Assembly: GCF_018139145.2 (NCBI RefSeq)
Contig: NC_059486.1
Coordinates: 6,572,001 to 6,636,000, forward strand
From: Gymnogyps californianus
Lineage: Eukaryota; Chordata; Aves; Accipitriformes; Cathartidae
Direction of reading: 5' to 3'
Length of the DNA stretch: 64,000 nucleotides
Shown piece after piece: positions 35,761 to 47,045 of this stretch. Made by a program: the position numbers and the translations under genes. Numbering within the stretch: the first letter of the stretch is position 1; each line of letters begins with the position of its first letter. The notes beneath the pieces are model-generated. The model did no database searches. It had not been told where the DNA came from and worked only from the letters and a program-made list of their open reading frames with translations.

Positions 35761-38423
35761 GCCTGCAAGCTTAAGCTATTATTTTCTAAAATGTTAAAAG
35801 TGAACTGATATCATCTTAATTTTACTGACCATTGCCACAAAGTACAACTGTGCAGAAATCTGAATTATACCTTTGTAGCACTTTCTCCCTTCAGTAGCTA
35901 ATTAATCTGTAATAACAGGAGCAATGTATATAAACATTTTTATTGTAATTGTGCGCAGGAGTTCTTCCACTATCCCATGTAGGAATCACTGTATTAGCTG
36001 CAAGTGTGAGATGACATTTCCTTTTCTTCTGTGCCCTCACAGCCACCCATAACCAAAACTCTGTAGCCTGAGCAAGGTGATTCATTAGTGAAGCTGAGCC
36101 TACCATTTAACACATCTCTAAGAATTCCCTAATAGCCTCAACGCCAGCGACTCTCCCAGCCACTTCCTGTGCAGAACCCTGCAGTTTGCATGCACTTCAG
36201 CTGGATCCCAGCTGCAGCCTAAGCTCTCCTTCCCTGATAATAAAGATATTTTCTAGTTGCTCATCCAGAGTTCAAAGTTTTTGCAGGAGATGGTTTCTTC
36301 AGCCCTACCAAAGTGGCCTGAGAAGCAAATAAAGATAAGGCAAATCACAACAGCCATATCAGAAAGGTCTGGACTGGTGGTTTGTTCACAGTACACCCAA
36401 TAAAGAGCAGAACACTTTAACAGTGGTGAGAACAGCAAACCTGACTGTCAGCACAAGACCCAGTGAAGTAGATAAGGATCAATTCAAGACTCTTCCCCCA
36501 CCGGGAAAGTTAATTTAAGATTGGTGGTGCTGCTCTTAGCTGTATTTTAAAGCTAAGTGGCCTTGCAAGTAGCCAGGGAGGTGTAGGTAGCCATTTGCTT
36601 CACACTTGTGCCAGAGGAATTGGTAGGCAAATACACAGAAGTCCCTGTGCTATGTTATCTAAACAGTGGAAAAATGCATCATGGAGTTATTTCAGGCAAG
36701 TTTAGACATTTGGGTTTAGAAAGACCCGCTTTTGTGAGCCTCTGTGTGGCATCTCAAGACCTCAACAATGCCACCATCTGCCCTCAATCTTCCTTCCTTC
36801 CGCTGAAGCTTACCGCCCCAGAAACAGTCAGCAGAACAGTCTGTGTGCCCCTGCCAGTTCACAGACCAACATCTTAGTTCAAACCCACTTTCATCAGATG
36901 TTTGAGCAAGCGTGCCAGGCTTTGCACAGGAATGGCTTGAGGCACAAGCATTTCAGTCTGTCTGCCAGCTTTGCTAGGCAGGTGATAACTTTTGAGAGTG
37001 AAGGGAGTGAAGAAGATTGGGAAGAAGGGGAGAAACATCCTAAAATGCCACCACGAGATTTAGTCTGCAAAAAGCTTTACTTGTATTTGAATCTTCTCTA
37101 GGTTTGGGGACGATCAGTTCCAAGCATCCCTAAGGAAATGGAGAGATAGACACATTCTCAGTGGAGAGGAGACAAAAAAAGATAGAAATTAGGTGTCTGG
37201 CACCTAGAAATGATACAGCAGGGTGCAGCACTGCATTCAGCTTCATATGTACATGATAATTATAAGGTTGAAAAAGAATTAATGAGAAAGCTAGACCTGG
37301 CGCTGTCACTGGAACCATGGACATCTGTGGCGAATCTGATGAGCCAAGTAGAGGTATGACTACACCTACCTGAAAAACATCTACAGGCATGCAAGGCGGA
37401 TACCATGATACCTATAATGTCTCCAAGCAACCACAGCCAGGGAACTTTCCATCCAAACAGAGGGTACACCCTCAGGTTCCAAGAAATCACACCCACTGTG
37501 GGCACATCTGGCACTGGGTGAAACGTGTGCTCGTGTACCTGAAAAGCAAATGCATTACTCGGGTGCAGAGAACAGCATTCTCAGGTGAAAGACCAGACTA
37601 GAAGGGTAATGGTGGCACTCTGGTTACAGACACTGTGGCTCAATGAGCATATTCTGAAGGATGGTTTGGGCTAGTGGATACTGTGAAGAAAGAGGCTCTT
37701 CTATTACCAGCTGGATACTTGTGATTAACTTTGTTTTCTAATTTTGCTTGACTGTGGTTTTTTTAACATTTATTTTGAAAAGAGTGCAGTCAGGACAGCA
37801 GCAGTGGATTGTGCTGAGCGCTCTGCAGACACAAATGAAAGCTTCAGCTTCCTCCTCGGTGTGTGGATGAACATGTTGAATACAACACATCCAAGGTAGC
37901 TATGACAAACAGATTTTTGTCCTAACAGTATACAAAGAATTCAGAACAGAATCCAAAGAACAAGCAGATTTCACACTATCCTTGTATATTAGCCCTTAGT
38001 ATGTATTCACAAATAGCTCTGTAATGCTGCTTTCAGGCAGAAAAGTTTAATTAACTGTATCCCCCCAAAATAGGTTATTGTTTGCAAAATACTTGGACTC
38101 AAATCAAGTCAGTGGCTGAAACCCGGAGGAATTTCAGGGCTTCAGTTTGGTTTTAGTTGGTTTCAACCAACTGATGCGTTCAGAAGCAGCTCCAGTCCTT
38201 CGTAGCGGTGCTAATAGCAAGTTTATACTCATCATAAAACAGGAAGAGGACATGGGTAGAATTGTTGTAGTGGCAAGCCAGTGCTGTAGGTGAGGAATGA
38301 AGTAATCTGAGCAAAGAAAATGCCATTGCAGAAAGTAAATAGAATAACGACCAAAGGGTGGCCATGTGCCCTTACAGCTCTTCAGTGCCACCTGCCTTTG
38401 GTCCCAACGCTAGTGGATGTCCA

Positions 38424-38437
38424 GTGCCATCTAGCAG
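38424..38437 (-). promoter_or_regulatory. CTCF-like motif, minus orientation
   Basis: 'gtgccatctagcag' is the complement of 'ctgctagatggcac', matching 12 of 14 positions of the degenerate CTCF core CCASYAGRKGGCRS. A weaker partner ('gtgccacctgcc', about 38.385 kb) lies close by in the same orientation. Occupancy is unknown. Confidence 0.3.
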
Positions 38438-40179
38438 GCAAAACAGTTGTTTACAGTAGTAAACTAATGGGTAAAGCTGGGCGGCAAAGTTGAAGCGAAA
38501 AGTGAAAAACTATAATTCAAGGAACTAAGCAAAACATACAGGGCAGAGAATGCCAGCGTAGGGTGTATGTCTGAGAGCAAAGTGAAGGCAAGGGCTAACC
38601 AGCCTGCTCCTCAAGAATAGATAAGGATTTAGCCCTAAAAATGAAGAAAGTTTCTTAGCAGAGGTTTGCAGTCATTGCCTCCCCAGTGGGGTAGTCCTGA
38701 CAGTGCCACTAAAAATGCTGAGGACAAAAACATCAGATTGGAGCTGAAGCAGGCATCCTCTGAGGCATTGCAGTGACCCAGGAAAATTGTGCTTGAATGG
38801 TGACAGAACAGCTGGTGATAGCTCATGAAATTAAAAAGTTATTTTACTGTTCCCTCAATAGAAATATCTCTCTACAGTCAGACATATGTGTCTGGAAGGT
38901 CTTTTCCAACAAACTCGGAAGTGTCCGTGGAGGAGACTCCAATTTTATGCTAAGATGGGTTTTGAAAATCTTTTCTCTTTTAGCTGCAAATGCTGTATGT
39001 ATGAATATACTATCCTTGATAAAGCTGCTTTATAATTAGCTGGATTAGTTGGTTCTCCCACTGCTATCTGTTGTCTTTTGACTGCGGCTGGTGGATGGAC
39101 ACCACATCATTACATTTTGACCTTTGTATAATGATACCTTAATTTCTCCTATCTGTTCCTATTTTTACTAATTCAAAACTTGATAGTGCACAAATTCTAC
39201 AAATAATTTTTCCACTGCTGAAAAGAAAAATACAATCTTTTAGGAGACTCATATGTAATCAAGGAGAACCAGAAACTGTAAGTGTGATCTGAATCCTTAG
39301 TATCAAAAATAGCCCCAAAGGTCCGCAATTCAGAGCTAGTTTTATGCTGCAGCTGGTCACAGATTCACTCAGCTCTGCATTGGTTTGCATTGTAAGGGTT
39401 CTGTTCAAAATCATGGGGTTAGAAACCCAATTTAAAAAAAAAAGAAAACGACAGAAGGTAACAGTTTGAAAAATTAGGCTAGTCGTTTACTGCTTGTACA
39501 AGGTTCTATTTTGTACGCTTCTGCTTCTGTTGTATTCTTAGTGACAGAAAGTTTTAATTTCCTTGGAAGAGAAGAAACATACAATATTTTTATTGCTACA
39601 AGCTGAAGCTTTTTGCTAGGCATTCTGGCATAAGCAGGGCTGATGCAAGGGGTTTTGCGACTGTAATCAGATAAAAACATTGCTTCCATTATAACAAGAT
39701 CTTTGATTTCTGTTGGCCTGTGAATTTCATTGCTAATATGTTCACTCTGTACCTATCTACAAAACATCTGTATTTAACTATGTCTGCCCTGTTAGTTAAT
39801 ATAGTCTATGCAATGGCATAATTTCACTAGACTATGGGAGAGCAATAAAAAGTAAGGAAAACAACGGATGAACAAACCCACTGCCTATGTGTGTTAAGAA
39901 TAAAGTGAGACTTGCTGAAAATAACTCTGAAATAGATGTCAGAAGGAAATTAAAACAAAAAGGAAGCATTTCTTCAGCCATGTAAATAAACAGGGAAAAA
40001 GAAAAGAACTGGTGCTACTATGAAGTATGTGGACAAGAGAAAGATTAAAAATACTTTTGTGCCCAAAATCTAAATGAAAGGTTTGCCATAGCTTTTAAGA
40101 GGAAGAATGGAGGTGAAGAAGGGAGCAAAACCAGCATGATTAGTTGGAATGAGGGGATGAAAATGGAAATTATCACAAT

Positions 40180-41606
40180 AAAGGTGAAAGAAAATCTAAA
40201 AGAGCTCAACATTTTCAAGCAAGGGAAACCAGGTAATTTCCATCTGAGAATTCCAAAGGAACAAGTACCAGATTGATAGCAAGGATCTGAAATAAATTTT
40301 TGAGTTGGAGGTTGTTCTTGCATGATTTGAAGATAGTAGATATAATACTTTTATTTTTAAAATTATTAGAAAGTTATCTAAGTAGCCACTGAGCTCATTG
40401 ATTTTGAGACCGTTTCAGGCTTTCAGAAGAGTTTTGAAGGAAAATATAATTAACCAGAAAAAGAAGAGAGAGAGAGCAAAAGAGAAGATAAACAGGATAA
40501 AATGCAACCACAATGCTGATTTTGCCGAGTATCCTGAGCTATTTCTTTGCTGAGATAACTGATTTTCTAAGCAAGGGGAAATGTAGTAGATCTAATCTAT
40601 ATGGATTTTAGTCAAGCATTTGATATGATGCCACATGAGAAGTTATTAATTAAGATGGAGAAGATGGGGATTAGTACAAGAGCAGTAAAATGCGTGAGGA
40701 ATTGTCTGAAGGAGAGGTGCCAATAGATTAGTATTGGGATAGAGGGATTACTAGTGACTCAAGACTGAACTTGTTTAATATTCACTATAATGATCTATTG
40801 TTATTTAAGCTGGAGTATGCTAAAGAAATTTTCTGATGAAACAGTCAAGAGGCACTGTCATTAACAGGATCAGAGTATCACGGCTGGTGAGCTGGAAGAC
40901 AGTGAAAGCAATGAGCAATAGAAATGGGATGCAATTCCATACAAAAAGAACATACATATGAGATGCACTTCACCATTAGCCACTGCAAATTAGACATCTT
41001 CAAGCTGATCATCAGGGCTTCTTCTGCAGCCAATGAAAACAGGAAGATACCTCAAGAAGGGAGGTCTATCCTGCCTCTTCTGGATTCTTAATTTAGGATA
41101 AGAGGAACTGTTCTGTGGATGTGTCTGTCTGTCTATTAACTATACAGAACCCTATGCAGAAGGATGAAGGAAAATAAATTCTCTTGAAGGAAGAAAACTG
41201 ACTACAACAAAAAAAATGAAAAGAAAAGGATGCATTAGTTAGTCAGTGGATGACTGTGAACTATCAGAACATAAGGCGGTAACAGAAATGACAAATGTGA
41301 TCCTAGACAAGGTTCTTCCAGTAGCAATAGGAAGGCACTGCTGGCGTTACACAAGGCGCTGCTGGACTGTCATGTCTGTTGTTGTATAGGATCTCATCAC
41401 AGGTATTAGGACAGGTATTAGTCTGTCAGGATGCCCAGGGTAATCATAAGAGACACTAGCTTTCCAACAAGAGCAGAGAGCTGAAAACTACAACTACTTT
41501 AAAGACAAATGCTGATCCATGGGTATGAGAGAGGTATGATATGTTGCTGGTAGTGGCTGGGAATTTCTGAGGTGCCAGGATCTCTTCCAGTCCTATGTTT
41601 CTAATG
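40180..41606 (+). mobile_element. CR1 LINE, decayed ORF2 reverse transcriptase through 3' end
   Basis: CR1 is a non-LTR retrotransposon; ORF2 encodes endonuclease and reverse transcriptase. Here the reverse-transcriptase part survives as DNA-level homology. At 40586-40672 an open stretch reads YMDFSQAFDMMPHEKLL, which is RT motif A (the Asp of 'MDFS' is the catalytic one). Upstream, 'gggaaaccaggtaatttcc' to 'aattccaaaggaac' fits the '...gggaaatgatggtatacatccaagaattctgaaggaac' part. Downstream, 'gaaattttctgatgaaacag', 'aatagaaatgggatgcaatt', 'cttccagtagcaataggaag' and 'tacacaaggcgctg' follow CR1 order. The element ends with the typical 'ctcttccagtcctatgtttc'. Frameshifts, stops and internal deletions make it non-functional. 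The 5' boundary is approximate. Confidence 0.85.
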
Positions 41607-41708
41607 TTACAGATAGGAAAGTGTTAATCATCAGAAGCATGTGTATACTTTGACTAGCTTTTTTTGGTCCTGTTTTTATTTTTTTGTGTTTGCATGTAAG
41701 TACATATA

Positions 41709-41731
41709 TGTGTGTGTACACACACACACAC
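41709..41731. repeat. Self-complementary TG/CA microsatellite
   Basis: 'tgtgtgtgt' runs straight into 'acacacacacaca', giving a perfect palindrome with 9-bp arms (41709-41726) within a TG/CA repeat. It could extrude as a cruciform. It lies about 100 bp after the CR1 3' end. Confidence 0.85.
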
Positions 41732-43427
41732 CCCCATCCATAAATATTTATTTAGGTGATGTTTTGCTTCTATTGCTTATTGGGTGGCATAGAGATAGAG
41801 CTATATTTTGTATTGTCTGTAATAACGCACAGAGCCAGCCAACATTTGCTAATATGCTACATTTCTGAGTATTTGTGGTGTTGACTTTCAAGTTATAGGT
41901 AACCTAAAAATGTCTTCTTGCCCTGACATTAGATAAAAATAATAGGAAAAAACCCACCAAATTCAGTTGTACATAAAATCTTTTTGCTTTCTTTGTGTAT
42001 ATGTACTTTGAGTGGCGGTGTGTACAATATGCATAAGTAATTAATGTTGCAAGCTGGAAGAATGAATTATTGTCAGATGGAGGTAAAGCATACAATATGG
42101 TCAAGTAAGCAGTTCCAATAATAGCTGTGCTTATAGAAGCAAAATGTAATAGAGGGCAAACTCTACAGGTTGCCAGATTGGTGTCGATGTGGAGCTGTGT
42201 TGCCAGTTGGTGACCAGGGGACAGCAGAAGGATTGGTTTTAGCTGAATGCTTTTAAGCTGACGTGTTTACCACACGTAATGAGATTGCTTCTCAAGCAGT
42301 GGCACTTAAGCGAAGGGCATAGGTAATTTTAGCTTGATTTAGTCGGTGGAAGTCTAACTAAAAGCCACCTTTTCCTCCCTGCCCAACTTGGCATTTTCTC
42401 AGTGAGTTACATCTAGGTGAACAGGAGCCATGCACTGTCATTGCTGAGACAGCTAGCTGAGGGCAACACATGCCTCTCCAGCTGGGAACTTAGCTGAAAA
42501 AAATGGAACTGTCATAGAGCAACAGGGCTATGCAAAGTCCCCAAAGCTAGCCCTGACCAGGGTGAAGTACAAACCCAGAGAGTACTACAGGTTTGGTCAG
42601 GTCACAGCAGTGTTTTTAATTAATGTGGTAGCGAAGATAATCACAAGATACAAGGACAATAAAAAGGTCCATTTCCATACAAAGTGGACACCAGAATATT
42701 AGGGTATGTTGTAGCCCAGCTGAAGACTGCCCTTTAAAGCCAATGGCTGTACAAATACCACTTTTTATACTGTATAAGAGAAAGAAATTGCAGTTCCTTT
42801 GATTACGTGCACACATACATAGGTGTGTATTAACTGAGTATCGGTGGCCTCAGAATCAGTGTCACACACACAGGCACATGCATAACATGCACGCATGCAC
42901 TCACAGACTCGAGGCACAGTCCCTATAGGGTTTGCTACCTATCCTATCTACCTCTTCACAAACAAGCAGAGTTCATTTTCAAACTGCCCAGTATACAAAG
43001 CAGATAAAGACTGGCATGGAAGAGCCCATGGGCAGCTTGGCAGCCCTCTGTAGTTACTGGTATCAAAGGTCACTGAATGCTAAAAAATAAATATGTTCCA
43101 GTGCCAGCAGGGCACTGGTGATCAAAGATAAAAGTTTCTCTACCACCAGAGATACATTTTCTTGTTCGGTACCAACATGGACTGTATTTACCGTGATTTT
43201 TCCAGTGCTAGTGAAAATATATGGGTGTGAAACATGTTTTGCTTTATGCTGGCAGGGGATCTGCTTCAGAGGCCAGCCTCTCTTACTCTAGCGTATGCTA
43301 TGCTGTTTTCATGGAAAGTGGTTTTTGTGTGCACCTGAGTTGCAAAGCAAAGAAATTCACTGGGTTCTGATACTTTCCATTCTTTTTATTTTTCAAAAGT
43401 GTTGTTGGATTTTTCTGTCCTAAAAGT

Positions 43428-43532
43428 GCCTTTCTGTTTGAGTCGGACTTCACTGGTGCTGGTGTAACCAGAAATAACTGCACTGGAGCCACTGGAATGA
43501 TATGGGTGAAAGGGAGAGGAGAGTCCAGCCCA
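43428..43532. repeat. Fragment of an old sauropsid inverted repeat
   Basis: 'gctggtgtaaccagaaataa', 'ctgcactggagccactggaa' and 'gaaagggagaggagagtcca' resemble the bird/turtle repeat pattern '...ccggtgtaaatcagaa.tgactccattgaagtcactggagtta...gagaggagaatc.ggccc'. It belongs to the same loose family as the 50.2 kb copy. Confidence 0.5.
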
Positions 43533-43655
43533 GTGCCTGACATTGTTAAACAGGGTTATAAACACCATTGGTCAGTTCATATTCATCTTCTGTGATTAAC
43601 GCCAATGACAATGGGAAGCCTGGCTAGTCATTTCATACCGTGTAATGCAAGGTGA

Positions 43656-43770
43656 CTATAGTTCAGAGGACAAAGAACGAGAGACTGGGATTTTTTTCAA
43701 GAGCAGACAGAAGACTGGTTATGAATGTTTGGGGCGATTTAGTTTCATTGTTTTCTGTATCAGCACCAAG
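43656..43770 (+). mobile_element. Probable MIR fragment, sense
   Basis: 'atagttcagaggacaaagaa', 'cgagagactgggattttttt' and 'ggggcgatttagtttcattg' then 'ttttctgtatcag' are compatible with a very diverged MIR ('agtggttagagcgagagactggga...gggcaagtcacttagtttctctgtgtctcag'). The call is weak because the central part is unconvincing. Confidence 0.35.
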
Positions 43771-44862
43771 GGCTGAGTGGTGCTTTCTTGCAGATCTCTA
43801 GATGTAGTACCAGTTTAGGGGTTATCCATGGGAATGCAAACCTGCTGCTTCTCCTTCCTATTTTAATTCTTGCATTCTGTTTTTCCTTTTGTTTCTCTGG
43901 AGGCACAACATCTCTGGCAATGTTCTCACACTGTTTTAGCTTAAGGACAATGCATGTAAAAAGCAACATACTAGAAACCCAGGTGCTGGTCCCTTCTGGT
44001 GCTCTTCTGTTGCCCCTGGGCCAGAGTGTCATTTACAGCAGCTTTTAGCCTGCTCTAACCAATGATGAGTGACAGGATGGTGCAGGGACAGGGAACTATG
44101 GATATCACTGAACACCAAAGACACCACAGTGGCCACCTAGTACCACATATGTAGTGTTCACAGGCTAAGGAGGTCCATAGCAGGACTCTGGGCTGAATCA
44201 GAGCAAAATATTTTCAACCTTTGCTTAACTTCTGGTGACAACTTCAATGTTCTGAATTGTGATGCTAGCCCCATTCCTTGGTGTAACATTTGCAAACTGT
44301 GACATGTTGCCAGGTAATAGTCTACTTATCCAAAATGTTCACTAAAGATCGAACTTCAGGTAGAGAGCAAAACAATATATATCATCAACAATATTTGCTG
44401 AAAAATATCTTTAGCTTGTCAGCAAAAATGCAGCATTTAGAACATTACATTTTTCGGTGGCTTTACAAACACTGGGGAAGGATACGGAGCAGTAAATTTT
44501 ACACTGATAATTGTACAAATAAAGAAACAAAGAGGCAAATCTTTCTTCCAAGTGCTCAGGCAAGCAAGGGCCAAAGCAAAATTCTGGAGTAGTGAAGGAC
44601 CAGAAGTATGCGGTTGTGAAACAGATGAACATTGTTGCTGCCCTCTTCATTCAGCACAACAGATATGCTGCATTTGCTCTCCCAGAGGCAGGAGGCAAAG
44701 TATGGCTCCTGAAGAAAATCATTGCACCTTCTTGCATGTCAAGAAACTCAGCAGTACTCGCTCTTAGGGGCTGAATGGGAGGAGAGCTGGATACGCAGAA
44801 GGAAGGGGAGCTGGAGTGGAACAGCTGGGCACTTCTGCAAGTTCTCCCCATTCTCCTGGAAC

Positions 44863-44898
44863 CTTTACACATCTAAAAACCTTTGCACATCTAAAAAC
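44863..44898 (+). repeat. 18-bp tandem duplication
   Basis: 'ctttacacatctaaaaac' (44863-44880) is followed immediately by 'ctttgcacatctaaaaac' (44881-44898). The copies differ by one A/G change, so the duplication is fairly recent compared with the relics around it. Confidence 0.9.
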
Positions 44899-46934
44899 GC
44901 TCGGGATTTGCTTTAGGAATTGAGAACTTGCCCAGAGGCTGAGAAACAACATGACGTGCCTTGGGCTGCAGGAGTCCATGTCAGAAACTGGTTAGAGCAC
45001 AAGCATTTCTGCATCCCACTCCTCTGCTTAGATGAGCAACCCACGCCTCTATAAATCATACAGGAGGCACTCATGTTACTCAGGCTTTATGTGCATACAG
45101 TAAATCACAGAGGCTGTAGTGAGGGAAGACCCATCTGCCTGCTGGCTGCCGGGGGCATTGAGACAGTGCTGACTCTGGTGGTGGTGACTGAGTTGCCACC
45201 ATGCCCTTACTTACTTTATTTTTAAATAGAGCATGGTGTCTTCTGATGCAAAAAAAGGTTGCTTCTTCCTTGTCTATTCTTAAACGTGCATTCTAGCTAT
45301 CATTCAATCTGTTATGAAACACTTGTCTTAGGATAAGATCACTGAGGAAGCTGTGGCAAGACAACCCTGACGATTTCTGGATGCTACAGATCTTCTTGGA
45401 ACTTATCTCTTTGATTACAGTCCTGAATATGCAATAGAAACTACATTTTCCCACTCCTCTATAGTTACTGCAGTTTCCTTGGTGAGTGTTCCCAGCCCCT
45501 GAAGCTCCTGTCTCCTTCATTATCAAACTTACTCCAAAGTACTGCTGACTGCTCTGTTCTTTATCCTCTCTGTCCCAGTCTCTTTGCAGGGCCACAGTAG
45601 ACTGTATCAAGAAACGGGTTATTGTTGCTATATAAGACATTGCAAAACTTTTTGATCCCCTTGGTTCTCTACAGGGCAGTCAGGTGAGACTTGACTTGCA
45701 GTGGCTTCAGTAAGGGATAAGACCCTGTTTCTGACAGTAATGCTGTTTGTGCGAATCACATCAATCTATTTCTTGAGTGAAGCATCTCACAAGAAATTAT
45801 CCCACTAAGTGTCTTCCACTTGCATTGGAACAGAGAATATTGGTTTTGTTCTCTGTAACCACAAATGCTTTGAGACGTGCCTAATTGAGACGCTGTATCT
45901 CCTCTTCTGCAGGGATTTCAGCAACAGAAATCAACAGAGGCAATCTTGACTTAAAGCGAGCATATTGTTTTCTCTCCACTTTGGAAATTGCTTTGTCCAA
46001 AAGGACCGAGATATGTTGGCTCTCAGAAAGTGAAACCGTGAGCAGTGAGAGAGGTCTCAGTGATAGAGCGAGGAATTTGCTTGTTTTGTTACTGTGATTG
46101 CGTGGCTGGATTTTTATTAGTTCCAATGGCTTTCCTGGCTCTGCATAGAAGAAAGTGTGAGTAGTATGGGACAAGAATGCTTCCAGGGGCACTGGAAAGC
46201 CACTTTTATGGTCATCTTAAAATTATAATGAACATAAATAGTTATCTATTCCTTTTATTTTTCTGCTAAAAAAGCAAGAATGGGATAAAATATTAAAGCA
46301 GAAAAAGTATTTCTTTTTATGGTGGGCTGATAACCTGTTAAAAATGCATGTATGTATATTGTTGTTGCTGCTTTTGCTGCTTTAAACAAGTGGCTATATT
46401 TTGTTCTTAATTAAGAATCACAGGATTTGTATGCACGTGTCTACAGTGGAGACCCCAAAGTGATTCCGAGATGAGGGTAAACTGTGGTTTTTTTTCAGCT
46501 AGTTGGATTGAAATTACTTACCACTTGAATAGCATCTGCAACAGCATAAGGTGCGGAAGCAATTTTTCTTTTGTAAGAAGATGAAAAAGAAATAAAAAAG
46601 GAGTCAAAGAGTAAGCAGGCTGAATGGGCCATTAGCACCAAACTCTAAAGATGTAGAAGTCAAATAGGATAGAAAGGCCCCATAAATTTTTACAACTCCT
46701 TGGAGAAAAACACTGTGATTATTAAAACATGAAACCTTGCTTTTCTAAAATGCTTAAAAGATTAATATAGAAATGTCATACTGTGGCTGCTGGAGGGATT
46801 ATCCTTAATGGGAATGTTAGAAGTTATTTTAATGTAAAGCAAACATAGCCACTGAAGAAAGATCAAAAGTGGAACAAATTCAAGGCTCTTAGTTTCAGGA
46901 AGATGAAGTTTGTCAAGAAACTATTTCTACTCTG

Positions 46935-47045
46935 TTAATTAGAATGAGCAAATTCTCCATAAATACTGTGTATATATATGACATAGAAAGTGATGACCTC
47001 ATCTAATTAGTCATTACCTAATCCAATCACTAGCACAAGAGCAAG
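46935..47045. promoter_or_regulatory. Possible conserved element
   Basis: 'ttaattagaatgagcaaatt', 'gtgatgacctcatctaatta' and 'gtcattacctaatccaatca' give several homeodomain cores (TAATTA, CTAATC, CATTA), a near-palindromic 'tgatgacctca' and no repeat signature. It is a low-confidence call from motif density. Confidence 0.2.

Larger units (their letters stand above)
35481..40179. other. Non-coding upstream flank
   Basis: No exon recognised; open frames reach about 90 codons with no domain. It holds an old repeat fragment at 35.66 kb, a CTCF-like motif at 38.42 kb and a possible CR1-like tail near 38.89 kb ('ggaaggtcttttccaac'), too short to call. Confidence 0.65.

Noticed and set aside
38885..38920. 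'ggaaggtcttttccaac', CR1-tail-like
   Set aside because: Too short, and the preceding sequence shows no CR1 homology.
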